A stretch of DNA of 64,000 nucleotides, taken from contig CM041465.1 in NCBI GenBank assembly GCA_023213395.1, positions 216,635,741 to 216,699,740 on the forward strand. Direction: 5' to 3'. Shown one piece after another: positions 1 to 11,403 of this stretch (its first letter is position 1; each line of letters opens with the position of its first letter). The notes beneath the pieces were generated by a model that worked only from the letters and a program-made list of their open reading frames with translations, was not told the origin of the DNA and made no database searches. This DNA is from Cycas panzhihuaensis (Eukaryota; Cycadophyta). Made by a program: the position numbers and the translations under genes.

Positions 1-682
1 CACAAGACCCTATTATGTGACCATTAACTATTATAAAAGACGTCAACTCATTTTTCATAAAACTTTTTCTTTTATTTTTTTAATTTTTTATTTTTACATA
101 GGGTTATTGACAAATTTTTTCCATAACTCCTCACTGAGTTATCAATTTCTGACGAAGCCAAATTTATTGAGTTAAAATTTTTCGTAGATCAATTTTAACT
201 GGTCATATGACCAATTTGATGCTGATTTGACCCCGTTTCAGTCGATTTAAAGTCAATGAGTCCTTTTTTCAGTCTTTTTTAAACTTTTTATAAAATCACT
301 TTTTGAATTGATTATATTTTATTACTGGGAAATTATTTTCTACCTTGATTTGTTCGAAAGTGATCTACGTTCAACAAACTTCATTACCCACCTTTTATTT
401 TATTTTTTAGACTTCATTTTGATCATTATTTTGATTGCCGAAAGTGGCACTTTAATGTTTTTTAGCCTTTTTCTTAACATTTTACCATAAAGGTACCTAT
501 TGCCATTTCTGTTATAACTTCTCTATTTGGCATCCAAATTTAGTTCCGTTAGTTTCGTTGGGAAGCTAACTCATTCCCCTTCGAACTAGCATAGGTTTTT
601 ATATGTTTTAAGGTGTTTTTACTCATTTTCAAATCCATTAAAAGGGAGGTACTTAATAGCCTCAAATCTACTATTTTTACAC

Positions 683-684
<2 letters not shown>

Positions 685-767
<83 letters not shown>
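685..767. repeat. (TA)n microsatellite in A1 leader
   Basis: About 83 bp of uninterrupted TA. The matching place in inverted copy A2 (near 12075-12090) has only a short TATATA run, so the array expanded after the two copies separated. Confidence 0.97.
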
Positions 768-770
<3 letters not shown>

Positions 771-1427
771 AAAAAAATTTAGCTAAAAGTATATTGAGCA
801 GTCCTCTAAATAATATTTAATCATATTTCAGAATTCTATAAAGTTTTATTCACATTTTTATAAGTTTTTGAGCTCTCTGCCCCTGTTAGGCCTCAAAACA
901 AGGTATGTTCCTTTGATTTATTAAAACTTGACTTGTGTGAACTTGTTTTTAAAACGGTCAATTTCGTTGGATTCATGTTTTATTAATCTTTATGCTGGTG
1001 AAGTTTCACCTTATTTTGATATCGTTTAGTATAGCTTTGAAGATGCTAAACTTAAGAACTTGACATAACCTTACATTTGAAAAATCAAAAGGTTAAAAAT
1101 TTTTATTATTTTTTATCATTAAATTCTTATTTTTAGATTCGCATATTTAAAAGGATTTGTTACATTCAAATTTTCTCATATATTTATTATATTTCAAAAT
1201 TTTATTTGAAATTATACCTTATAAGGTTATACACTTATTCAAAGGGCATACACATTGAAACATTTATTTCCTTATTGCACCTATAAAGATTGTATTTACT
1301 TCATTTATTTTTAAAAGGTATTATATCTCATTCAAAAAATTTATTTGAAATCATATATGTTCATTGATTTATTGACTTTTTGACTTAGTAAAAGGATACA
1401 TTTTATGTACTAAAGTTCTTTGATAAA

Positions 1428-2010
1428 ATGACATAATTTCCTATATTCAATGGGCATAAATTTTCACAATGATATAGGACTATGCAAGACTATTTTATTG
1501 AACATGATCTTTTGAAGTATTCACAACATGTGATCTAATTATTAAAGAAAATTTTAGAAAGGACAATGAAACGTTAGGTATATTATTTTGTACTATGACT
1601 GGTGATATTTTTTCAAAGGTTTCTGAATTAACAACTTCTAAATCAGTTTAGGATGTATTGATTTTTATTTATGGGGGAAATACCCTCCATGTATTTGATG
1701 ATATTTTTGATGAGCATGTGAGACAAGTGACAGAACATGTGAATCATAATGACAACACCTATGAAGATTCAGATCAAATGCATGACCAACTTGCTATATA
1801 AGTGCATGATCCTCCATTTGAGGGGGAGAATGAATCTTATGACATGATGGAGAATGAATCTTATGACATGATGGAGAATGAATATTATGATATGACAGAA
1901 AAGAGACTTAATGATATAACAGTCAAAGTTAAATTTCTATAAGATAAAGTCAAAGTTGTAGCTATTCTTTTTTGTACAAATCAAGCATCATTTACTTACA
2001 ATTTTTTTAC
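1428..2010 (+). pseudogene. gag-like pseudogene of element A1 (UBN2-type N-terminus)
   Basis: Remnant of the protein read more openly in A2 (11403 downward). The start ATG at 1428-1430 aligns with the A2 start, but codon 3 is a stop (CAA to TAA). The conserved N-terminal Trp codon is TGA, and a one-base shift near 1529 moves the frame. After that, residues match A2 closely, including FDDIF and EDSDQM. The domain resembles the UBN2/copia gag N-terminal region that builds the virus-like particle. An 8-codon unit reading ENESYDMM is repeated three times at 1826-1897. Downstream, basic residues continue to the polypurine tract (see 2036-2160). The gene is not functional: several stops and a frameshift are visible. 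Confidence 0.75.
1826..1897 (+). repeat. 24-bp tandem triplication in A1 gag
   Basis: Three consecutive 24-bp units, the first two identical and the third slightly diverged. They keep the reading frame and encode ENESYDMM-like octapeptides. A2 shows a shorter, less regular counterpart near 10950-11010. Confidence 0.9.
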
Positions 2011-2035
2011 ATCATTCCATGGTAAATAGACATAT

Positions 2036-2160
2036 GTGGCTATAAGGATGAGAAGAGTTGATAAAGATCAAGATCAGAATTTCAAAGTTTTTCTCAAATA
2101 CAAGTTCCATAAGTTCAAGGAGAAGATACAAGTGTTCGTGATGACCATTAAGGAGGAGAA
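2036..2160 (+). pseudogene. A1 C-terminal tail resembling the end of copia RNase H
   Basis: The translation contains RRVDKDQDQNFKVF followed by KYKFHKF and runs into the polypurine tract and LTR. The same tail is present in A2. In element B the RNase H domain ends with IKFHKFRDKL and reads through the polypurine tract as GGEC; A2 reads RGEC at the same place. I infer that this tail is the remains of the pol C-terminus. That would make the A family an internal-deletion derivative with gag joined to the last residues of RNase H. The shared KFHKF motif and position are seen directly; the homology is inference from a short match. Confidence 0.5.
2150..2160 (+). promoter_or_regulatory. Polypurine tract of A1
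   Basis: AAGGAGGAGAA lies immediately before the TGTTGG start of the 3' LTR. This is the position where plus-strand DNA synthesis is primed in LTR elements. Confidence 0.85.
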
Positions 2161-2590
2161 TGTTGGAGTTAATTGTCATCACTTCACTCCTACCTTCCAA
2201 CCAGGATTATATACCTCATTAACCTCATTTTACACATGTGGGTGCTCAATATATGTAGGTAAGTTGAGGTAAGTTAATATTAATTTGGGTTAGTTTCATT
2301 TGAGTTAAGTTAGTATTATTTTATTGTTAATTTAAATTTTAGGGGTTGAGGAGTTTTCCTCCTCCCCCAAAATTATAAATTTTGAGGGGTGTGCAGCCCT
2401 GATGTCTTTAGACACCGCCCTCATTTAAGAAATTTATAATGCTCACTTCTCACAATGGCTTGAATATAATGCTTTCATGGTTTATGCTACATTATAACAT
2501 TGATGTATTGAAGATTTGTATTGTTGTATTGATCTATTGAAGTTTATTCTATGTTCTTCCCTATTCTCCTGCTCTATTATTTTTTCAACA
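2161..2590 (+). repeat. 3' LTR of A1 (430 bp)
   Basis: Starts TGTTGGAGTT and ends TTCAACA. It matches the A2 LTRs at 10200-10644 and 12950-13379 in reverse complement, including a conserved block around 2389-2435 with the palindrome-like GTGTCTTTAGACACC. Confidence 0.85.
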
Positions 2591-4694
2591 ATATTTACAC
2601 TAAGACCATAATATTTCAGTGATATTGTGGTAATTTATCATGGTGTCAATGTAATATTATAATCAAGAATTAACAAAGCACAATGCTTGTTGATTTTCTA
2701 TGGTGTGCTATCATCATGATATGAAAAATTTAGAAAAAAAAAAAAAATTGTAGGTATTACACGCAATTTCATTAATTAATTTTTACACATAAGGATCAAG
2801 GACAAGCTTGTGCTAATTTTTAAAGAAACTTAAAACAATTTTCCCTCTATTTATCTATTTTATATAGAAATGCCTAAACCTAGCTCTAGAATTAGCTAAA
2901 ATTATAATTTTTTTATAAAAATAAAGTATAAGAAGAAATTCACTTATTAGGTATATAGGCAATAAGCCCATCTATTGATCACCTCCACACTATAATTTGT
3001 AGCTTAGTAATTAGAACTTTGGATCTGCCATAGTAAGCAAAACCCTCTCTTAATAACCCAAAATCACCAACTCACAAACTAGCAAATGAAGGGTTTGCTC
3101 CTTCTTAAAGCCTAAATTGATTTTTATTTTCTTTAAATTCTTAATTTTAGTATAATTTTTACCATTTTTTACTACACTTACATGATTAATAAGCATTTAT
3201 ATAAGTTAAGGAGCTATTGGATTTACATCTAATATCAAGCTCCATTATTAGTACACTTCACATACAAATTAAGGAAGAGGAGTATTTAGAAGGTATCCCT
3301 CTTTAATTACTAAGCCTTATTACCGCATATTGACCATCTTGGCATCTAGCATAGGTTGCACAATGACCTCATCCCTGCCTATTACATGGTACTTTCGATC
3401 TAGATTATGTACATCATTTAGTGACTTCAAATTCTACTTATGGCCTATAAGGCACCTATTATGATTAAATTATATTTGGAAGAGGGAAAAAAGAGGAATA
3501 AATGAATCACTAAGTAATCATATAATCTAGCATCTTAAGTAGGTTATGTGATGGCCTCATTCCAACCTACTAATTAGTAGTTTATATATAGATCAAATGT
3601 GCCTTTTAAGAATCTTTGGTTCAATCTTACCCTAATCTAACATTACCCATGTCTAAATTAAATCCTACTCTAGATTTTTCTCATCGATATCCATAACTAT
3701 TTGAAAATGTTCTCCTCTAGTCTAGGTTTACACTAGTTATCTTTCTCTAGATTATTTTCTAAATTCCCTCCATTCATCTAAAACTTTCTTTGACATATCC
3801 TTATGACATTTCCTACATTTCTTTCTAGTATTTGTTATCCATGTTGATGGAAGAGGTTGAGGAATTCTTAGGCTCTCTAGGGTGTCTTGGATTATAAGGA
3901 CTCTCATAAGTCACATTTTAGAAAATGTAGGATTATATCTCTTTATTACTACTAAGAACCTAGCTAAGTATGCCACTATCATAGGAGTATTACAAGATAT
4001 AATTTATGCTTGATTCTCAAACATAATCCTTTGTAATGCTTTCCTTCTACTAGCCTAATGGTTGATCGATGGCTGCTAAACTCAAAATCCCTATTTTCAA
4101 GTACATGCAAACTTAACTGGATTATTACATATATAATTTCCACATGTTTAGATATGTTATATCTAAAAAGCCTAAAATGTAGAAGCAGATAATTTAGTTT
4201 AATAGATTTTAGAGTGTAATATATAATAATGATAATTTGGTGACTATTAGTATCTTATGTTAATTATTCAAAGAGCTTCCATTACTAAATAGACATATAT
4301 TTCTTAACTTTTGGGCCCCTAAAGTAACCATGTATTGATTTTTGACTTATACATACTCTAAAGAATATGTTTTGCTTGTGACATGATTAATATATACTTG
4401 TTTCCTAGCTCTAAAAATGCATATGCTTGAAAATAAATATTAAACTATATAATGATTAAAAGAGATCAATTTTAAAAAATGCATGGCTTAAATTCTACTT
4501 TATTTTTATCTTTTTCTTCACTCATTATAATATGGAACTAGAGTGATCATAGCCATTAGTTTGATAAATTAATACACCACATTGTTTCCTTGTAATTTTT
4601 GATATAGTGCTACATTACGTCCTTATTATGAATATGCATTAAAGAATTATGATACTATTAAATTTTAGAATTTGATATGGTATCATTAACATTA
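2591..4694. other. No recognisable feature (about 2.1 kb)
   Basis: A+T-rich sequence between A1 and B with stops in every frame. There is a short A run near 2731-2747. I recognise no coding domain, LTR pair or RNA gene. Confidence 0.6.
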
Positions 4695-4699
4695 ACCTT

Positions 4700-5010
4700 T
4701 GTTGGAGCTGAGGATAGAGCGGGAAGATTGCAAAGCTATCTCGAAATACATTAACCATTATCTGATTTAAAGACGGTGTTAAAAACACCAAGGAGGCATT
4801 CCCCTTTAATATATAGGTTTGGGGAGGCAACAATCACCTTAACCCAGTACTAAATTAAAAATTTTAAAAAATAATAAAATAATAAATGAATTATTAAAAT
4901 AACTTACTTTAACTAGCCATGGTTGCATGACAGCTTTAGGTAGCCTGCGGTGCCTTTTAGGGTCCCAAGGATGGTTACATACTATTCAAATATTAGGCAT
5001 TATCCTAACA
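4700..5010 (-). repeat. 3' LTR of element B (311 bp)
   Basis: Read on the minus strand it begins TGTTAGGATA and ends CTCAGCTCCAACA. It aligns over its length with 14125-14459, which has a roughly 24-bp longer version of the segment around 14340-14400. Confidence 0.88.
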
Positions 5011-6545
5011 TTCTCCCCCATAATGGCCATTGTATAGAACTCCAAGCTTGTCCCTAAATTTGTGAAATTTGATCTTTTTTAATGCTTTTGTAAATATGCC
5101 TACTGTTTAGTCTTTTGTACTGCAATATGCTAATTTTATTTTACCTACTTGAACTAACTCTTTAATGAAGTGATGTTGAGTTTCTATGTGCTTTGTTCTA
5201 CCATGAAATATAAGATTCCTTGTCATCTAAATTGTGCTCTAATTATCAAACCAGATTTTGGTTGGTCCTTTCTGCTCTATCTAAAAATCTTGTAAAAGTC
5301 ATCTTAGCCAAACTATTTCATATGTGCCAGAAACTGCTGCATTATATTCTGCTTTAGTTGTAGATAGAGAGATTGTATTTCACTTTTTGGTGCTCCAAGC
5401 TATGGCTATTGAACCCATACTAAAAATGTAACATGAAGTAGATTTTCTATCGTCGATGTTACCTACCTAATCTGAATCTATATATCTTATCAATTTGAAG
5501 TTTGATGAAGCTTTATAATATAAACCATATTCTGTAGTACCTTTAAGATACCATAGAATCCTTTTGGTTGCTTACCAATGAGTAGTCTTAGGATCTTGCA
5601 TAAATTTAGATACCACATTGACTTAATGCATGATGCCTAGTTGAGTAGAAGTTAAGTAAATTAAACTACCAATTAATTATTTGTAATGTGTAGGATCAAT
5701 AGGGGCAGAGTCATCCAGTTTGGATAACTTGATCCATATTTCAGCTGGAGTTGATAAAGGTTTGCAATCAGTCATGCTAAACTTTTGTAGTAAGTCTAAG
5801 GTGTATTTCCTTTGAGAGATGAAGATGCTATTTTTGTCCTACTATACTTCCAAACCTAGGAAGTAATGTGTTAATCCCAAATATGTCATTTTAAATTCTT
5901 TACATATGGCTTCCTTGAAGGTTTACAAAAGGTGAGGATCATTATCAGTGTAGACAAGATCATCTACATAGAGCCATATAATTAGGATAGAATCTCCTTT
6001 GATTTTGATATACAAGTTTGGGTCTAATTGAGACCTTTCAAAACCTTGATCTCTAAAATATTTATCAATATGGGAATACCAAGCCTTAGGTGCTTGCTTC
6101 AAATTATAAAGTACATTTTTGAGTTTATACACTTTGTCTTCTTCCCCCCTGACTTCAAAACTGAGGGGTTGAGAGACATAAATATCCTCTTTAATGTAAC
6201 CATTAAAGACAGTATTTTTGATGTCTATTTAATAAATATTCCAACCTATTTATGCTGCCAAGATCAAAGTTTCTATTCATACAATAAAAGCAAAAGTCTC
6301 ACTACAGTTAATACCTTCTCTTTGTGTATAGCCTTTAAAGACCAATCTAGCTTTGTATTTATTGATTGATTTGTCAGATCATAACTTAGTTTTATAAACC
6401 TACTTGGTACCAATTACCTTTTTATTAGGAGGTAAGTCAACTAATTCCCAAGTATCATCCTTAACAATGGAGTGATATTCTTCCATTGCCTTTCTCCAAG
6501 AAGCATGTATATTAGCCTTATCAAAGTTTTGAGGCCCATGGGTTT
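5004..6545 (-). pseudogene. Element B reverse transcriptase and RNase H (broken)
   Basis: This is the Ty1/copia RT (RVT_2) followed by RNase H. From 6545 downward the frame shows the WRKAM...WELVDLP start of the RT region. It then gives YNLKQAPKAWY (6052-6105) and the catalytic YVDD at 5959-5970. The RNase H end carries RTKHIE, FTKAL and IKFHKF before the polypurine tract. The protein would copy element RNA into DNA in cytoplasmic particles. Both RT catalytic Asp residues of YVDD remain, but in-frame stops and frameshifts (for example near 6385, 6230 and 5575) break the gene. The longest open stretch is 69 codons. Confidence 0.85.
5011..5021 (-). promoter_or_regulatory. Polypurine tract of element B
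   Basis: On the minus strand ATGGGGGAGAA abuts the TGTTAGG start of the 3' LTR. The pol frame reads through it and stops at the TAG formed inside the LTR. Confidence 0.85.
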
Positions 6546-6849
6546 CCATAAGTTTACTCATGAGGGAAAACTTTATCCTATGTATATGAGTAGATCTCTA
6601 ATTGTAATTATTATCTAAGATGTCACCCATGTCATGATTCCTTTGAACCCATTTTGGTAGGTGTTGTGGTGGAGGTTAAGAAGAGGCTCCCACCCCCCAC
6701 TTGATATACCAATTGTTTATCTTGATTCATGCTTAGGTGGCATATATTTGGTCTTAGTGGAATCAAGATTACTTATCACATGCTCCTTTTATTTTGAGTG
6801 TCGTCAAAGTGATAATAGTCATCTTCTAGAAATTTAACATCTCGACTCA

Positions 6850-7765
6850 CTATAACGTTCTAAGATTTAGGATCATAGACTTTATAGGATTTTGAAGCAT
6901 CATTGTATCTGAGGAAAATGCATTTAATGCTATGATCATCTAGCTTGGATCTTCTTTGATCATATACATGTGCATAAGCTAAGCATCCAAAGACTCTTAA
7001 CTGATAAATACTAGGCTTATATCCAGTCCAAGCCTCTTTAGGAGTTTTCCATCGTAGTGCTTTGGTGGTATATCTATTGATTAAGTATATAGCTATATGG
7101 ACTACCTCAACCCAAAATTCATGCCCTAATTTCTTGTTACTTAACATACACCTAGCCATTTCGATTATAGTACAATTCTTTCTTTCTGTTACACCATTTT
7201 GCTAGGGGTGTAGGGGTTTGTAAGTTGTCCCATAATTCCATAATGAACATAATAAGCTTTGAATTTGTTCGAAACAAACTCTCCCTTATTATCTAATCAT
7301 AGAGAGAGGATTTTGTAACCACTTTATCTTTCCATATAGGTTTTGAAGTTGACAAAGTGTTGAAAAGCATCTAATTTCCATGTCTTCCTTGTAAAATTAC
7401 TAACGAATATAATAAAGTTTCTAGCACCTGTTAATGAGGGAATATCCATAGGACCATAAATATCTTTGTATACTAATTAAGGAGGTCATGTGGCTCTATA
7501 GCTATAGTCTGGAAAATTTTTCATATGTTATTTTTCAAGAAGACATCCTTCATAAATACTTTTATCAATATCAATATGTGGTAACCCATCTATCATATCT
7601 ATTTTCTTCATCAATGCTAGACTTCTATAACTTAAATGGCCAAGTCTCTTGTGCCACAAGTCACTATCAAGTTTTATTCATGTCTTCAAGATATATTTAT
7701 CATAAGGAGTAAGGATTAATTTGAAGAGTTTGTCCTTAGTCATTTTCCCTTTGGCTACAGTCACC
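6850..7765 (-). pseudogene. Element B integrase with GAG-pre zinc region (broken)
   Basis: Copia integrase inserts the cDNA into the genome. On the minus strand the GAG-pre segment reads WHKRLGHLSY near 7620-7660. The core follows with YKDIYGPM (first Asp kept), LDNKGEF (second Asp kept) and NGVTERKN (Glu kept). An open C-terminal stretch at 6860-7159 contains FGCLAYAHVYD and KCIFLRY. All three catalytic acids of the DDE triad are visible, yet stops interrupt the frame between motifs, such as the TAG before QNGVTE and the TAA beside the first Asp region. The gene was once functional and is now dead. Confidence 0.85.
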
Positions 7766-7789
7766 TTATTTCTTCTCTTGTCTTTGATA

Positions 7790-8367
7790 GTACATTCTCT
7801 ATTATCAAAGATTATCTTGTAATCTTATCCTGTAATCTATCCTATAGATAAGATATTTTTCTTAAGGGTTAGCACATAAAGTACATTGTCAATATATCCA
7901 AAATTCCCTAATTTTGTTTGTAACACTATGTTTCCTCTTCCAATAGACTCATGGGATGTGTCGTCACCAAATATAATTGATCCCCTTTTAATTCTATCCA
8001 AAGTATGGAATAAATACTCCTCATGTGTCATATGAGTATAACAACCTCAGTCAATATAGTAGCTATCATCTTTATCTTCATGGGCAATCAAACTAGATAA
8101 GAAAAGATGATTATTTTCTCTTACTTCTACAGTAGTATTAGAACTTCCTTTATTTAGATGACCATATTTAGTGAATCATTTATCTTACATATGGCCAACT
8201 CGATTATAAAAGGTACAATAAAGTGAGTCTCATTTGGCAAAACTTAGGCTCCTACTACATGGATAGGACCTATCAACATAAGTTAGTCTCCCTCTTTCCA
8301 TGAATGGGGCTTAAGTCTCCCTTTGTCTATTATTTGGATAACTAGAATTGTTCCTTTGAAGTGGCAT
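7790..8367 (-). pseudogene. Element B gag C-terminus (zinc knuckle) and protease
   Basis: The frame begins at ATG 8365-8367 only 17 bp after a PBS. It starts in the Arg/Asn-rich linker that normally follows the gag capsid domain, so the capsid half of gag is absent. A degenerate CCHC knuckle lies near 8190-8230, where GH is kept and two Cys positions are altered. The protease motif reads YID-stop-G near 8044-8058: the catalytic Asp (8050-8052) remains but the next codon is TGA. An open stretch of 64 codons (7837-8031) carries the rest of the protease, ending in LKKNILSIG. Confidence 0.7.
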
Positions 8368-8384
8368 GTCTCCTTGACAACCTA

Positions 8385-8396
8385 GCTCTGATACCA
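8385..8396 (-). promoter_or_regulatory. Internal second PBS-like site in element B
   Basis: The minus strand reads TGGTATCAGAGC, a perfect 12-base initiator-tRNA-Met PBS. It is separated by two bases from TGTTGGAGTTGAGG at 8399 (plus strand), which matches the terminal bases of B's own LTR (TGTTGGAGCTGAGG). Confidence 0.75.
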
Positions 8397-8398
8397 AA

Positions 8399-10199
8399 TG
8401 TTGGAGTTGAGGAAAGAGAAAAAAAATTATCTTGTTAATATAAAAAAATTTAATTTTAAGTGTGGTCTTACTTAAGCATACAAAGAATCATTTTAAACCT
8501 TTAAAAGAAACTTTCAAATAAGCAAGACTAGATATCATTTTAAATAACTAATGTTTTAAAATAAAATAATATTACTTTTAATGAAATAATATAGGTGCAA
8601 GTATATTATCTTTTCTCCTTTAATTTAAAATAATGAAAGCTAAAGAATATTTATGCTCTTTCAATTTGAATATTTTAGTGCAAGAATGTCTTAATAAGTA
8701 AATCTCCTTTTAACAAAGAACCTTGAAGCAACTTTTAATGCTTTTCAAATAAATCAAATGAAGGATTTATAAATGAATCAATGATCTTTCAAATGCTCAA
8801 AAGACTTTTCAAACAAAGAAGATAAATCGTTTATCTAGATAATTCCTTTCAAAAATGAATATTCAATGCTTATGTCCTTTTCACCAAGAATGCATAAGTA
8901 ACCTTGAAAAATGTAATGAAGAACTTAAATCTTAAATGTATCAACAAACATATATCAATGTTATATAAGGATACACATAAATGACTTCAAGGAATATGAG
9001 GAGGCCTTAAGTAACTTAAAATTCCTTCAACTTATAAAAGAGAGCTTAAGTGCATAAAAAATAGTTGGTAAATGCTTCTAAATGAAGTATAAGATAACAA
9101 TGAGCTCTTTAAAGAAATCTTTATAAAATAAGGTATACTTGATAAGTAAATAAGAAGACAAAATAACCTTAAACAAGTATCAATATTCAATGAAATCTCC
9201 TTAATCAATTAAGAAAATAGCTTAGAGATACTTTTGAGTATAATAGAAATGAAATGCTAAGGTAAGAAGTACTCAATTTTAGTTTTGAGCGTAACAAGTG
9301 GTCATTTTTCTTCAAAGGTAAAAGAATGCTAAAGAGCTACAAAAATAGCTTATATATCTAATAAACATCAACAAATATTATTAATAATTAGTTAGAAGAT
9401 AAATATTAATTAAATATATTCAATTGCAAAAGGTTTTAATTCAAAAAATGTCACCAAAATGTCTAAGTAGGACTGAATTGGAACCTTAACTTGAGGAGCT
9501 TCAAGAACTTATAAAATGAAGTCAAAATAAAGTGGAAGTTATTCTATGGTAAAGATATCTAAAATATCTTTCTGATGGTTTGGACAGTTTACAATTTGGA
9601 GCTATAGAGTTTAAGATATTAAAAAAACCATGAAGAGACTATTTTATGGTAAGTGAAATAAGTGTAATAAATAAAGGTCAAATTTGACCAACTCAAAGGC
9701 TACAAAAATAAACTCAAAATGAATAAAAGATGGTTCCAAACTATATATCTCTGAAATACAAATCCAACGAGTCTAAATTTATAAAGATCTAACTTTCCAG
9801 TGCAAAGATATAGCAGAAGAAGCAAATAGTCCTCTTTATGTATTAATAAAAATAAAATTTTGAAAAGAAATATGATTAGCCCCTTTTGGTTGGACTGATG
9901 GTCATATGCAGACTCTGGGAGACTGGATGCTAACTCTAAAGGGGACTTTAGATCTCAAATTATATTAAAAATAATATATATTCTTCAAAACCAAAAGTAT
10001 AAAAAATAATTTATAAGATTTCAAATATGCCCCTTTTAAAAATTAAAAAATGAGGTTGCATTAAAGATTTATTAGATTTAAATAAATTTTATTGAACTTT
10101 ATAAACTTTATAATAAATAAGGTTAAATTTAAAATAAATAAAAATTTAAAAAATCTAACCTATAACCCACATACGCCATGGAGATTTTGACGAGATTAT
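8399..10199 (-). other. Non-coding leader-like segment of element B
   Basis: About 1.8 kb of A/T-rich sequence without coding motifs, between the internal PBS-like site and A2. Its style resembles the A-family leader, with a CCCCTTTT block and a GGTCATATG segment near 9880-9930 recalling the A2 leader near 12735-12760. It may be a long untranslated leader, or part of a further LTR whose end is the TGTTGGAGTTGAGG at 8399. Confidence 0.45.
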
Positions 10200-10644
10200 T
10201 GAAGGAAAACATATTACATGAGAACAGGGCAGAACATGAAAGAGATAATCATAAATCAATATAGATTAAAATATCAATATTCCAATATAAATTTTTAATA
10301 CAATGTTATATAATAGTAGCATAAACATGAGAGCTTGAATCTTCAATTCATTATTAAAAGTGATCAATACAAATTTTTAAGGTTGGAGGCGGTGTCTAAA
10401 GACACCAGGGTTGCACACCCCTCAATATTTATAATTTGGGGGAGGAGGGAAACTCCTCAACCACTAAATTTAAAATAATAATAAAATAAAGTTAACTTAA
10501 CTCAAATGAAACTAACTTAAATCAAAGTTAAACTTACCTTAACTTACCTTGACATGTTGAGTATCACATGTCTAAATTGAAGTTGATGAGGTGTACAATC
10601 CTGGTTGGAAGGTGGGAGTGGAGTGATGACAATTAACTCCAACA
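10200..10644 (-). repeat. 3' LTR of A2 (445 bp)
   Basis: On the minus strand it begins TGTTGGAGTTAATTG and ends TTTTCCTTCA. It aligns with 12950-13379. Confidence 0.88.
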
Positions 10645-10654
10645 TTCTCCCCTT
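10645..10654 (-). promoter_or_regulatory. Polypurine tract of A2
   Basis: The minus strand reads AAGGGGAGAA directly before the LTR start. Confidence 0.85.
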
Positions 10655-11403
10655 AATGTTATCACGAACACTTGTATATTTTCCTTGAACTTATGGAACT
10701 TGTATTTGAAAAAAACTTTAAAATTTTGATCTTTATCTTTATCAACTCTTCTTATCCTTTCAGTAATATGTATCCTTGTACCATGAAGCAATTCAAAAAG
10801 GCTGTAAGTAAATGATGCTTGATTTAAGTATGTATGTATAGATGCAACTTTGACTTTGTCAACTGGAACATTGAGAAAAAGTTAAATTTGAACTTTATCT
10901 TTTGTAATATGTATGTTGTTAACAACTATCATATCATCAAATTCCTTTTTTGTTATATCAGATTCATTTTCCATCATGTCATATGATTCATTTTTATTCT
11001 CCCCCTCAAATGGAGGATCAAATCTTTGTGTAGCAAGTTGGTCCTACATTTGATCTGAATCTTCATTGGTTTTATCATCATGATCCACCTGGTCTATCAC
11101 TTGTCTCATATGCTTAACAAAAATATCATCAAATACATTGGAGGTATCTCCCCTATAAGTAGAAATTAATGTATCCCAAACAAATTTAGAGGTCATTAAT
11201 TCACAAACCTTTGAAAAAACATCATCATGGATAGTATAAAATAATAATGCTAATGCTTCATTATCCTTTCTAATGTTTTCCTTAATACTACAATCATAGT
11301 AATTTTTTAAATATTTCCATAAATCATGTGCAATAAAATAGTTTTTGATAATCTTGTACCATTCTGAAAAATTTTTCCCATCAAATATAGGTAGTTGTAC
11401 CAT
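10645..11403 (-). pseudogene. A2 gag-like gene, N-terminal 119 codons open
   Basis: The first 119 codons (11403 down to a TAG at 11044-11046) are open. They start MVQLPIFDGKNFSEWY, a typical copia gag N-terminus (DUF4219/UBN2-like: a [DG]-x-NF-xx-W motif followed by a helical capsid region). The frame resumes after the stop as DQLAT and continues through an acidic Glu/Asn-rich part. It ends in a basic tail with FKYKFHKFKENIQ that runs into the polypurine tract as RGEC. There is no zinc knuckle. The tail resembles the end of B's RNase H, suggesting the original pol was deleted. The open N-terminus could be chance survival; nothing here shows expression. Confidence 0.75.

Larger units (their letters stand above)
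1..2590 (+). mobile_element. Pol-less copia-type LTR element A1 (5' end outside window)
   Basis: Leader, gag remnant, polypurine tract and 3' LTR of an LTR element, cut by the left window edge. The whole stretch matches the reverse complement of about 10200-12850 (element A2), which carries both LTRs and a PBS. That comparison fixes orientation and boundaries here. Between leader and 3' LTR there is only a gag-like reading frame of about 250 codons. No protease, integrase or reverse transcriptase is present. The element is therefore a non-autonomous derivative of a Ty1/copia element. No target duplication can be tested because the 5' LTR lies outside the window. Confidence 0.85.

Noticed and set aside
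6028-6369. 113-codon plus-strand frame inside element B
   Set aside because: Antisense shadow of the minus-strand reverse transcriptase.
11044-11403. A2 gag frame as a domesticated host gene
   Set aside because: It sits between a PBS and a polypurine tract inside an LTR element and continues after its stop as element sequence. No sign of separate gene structure.
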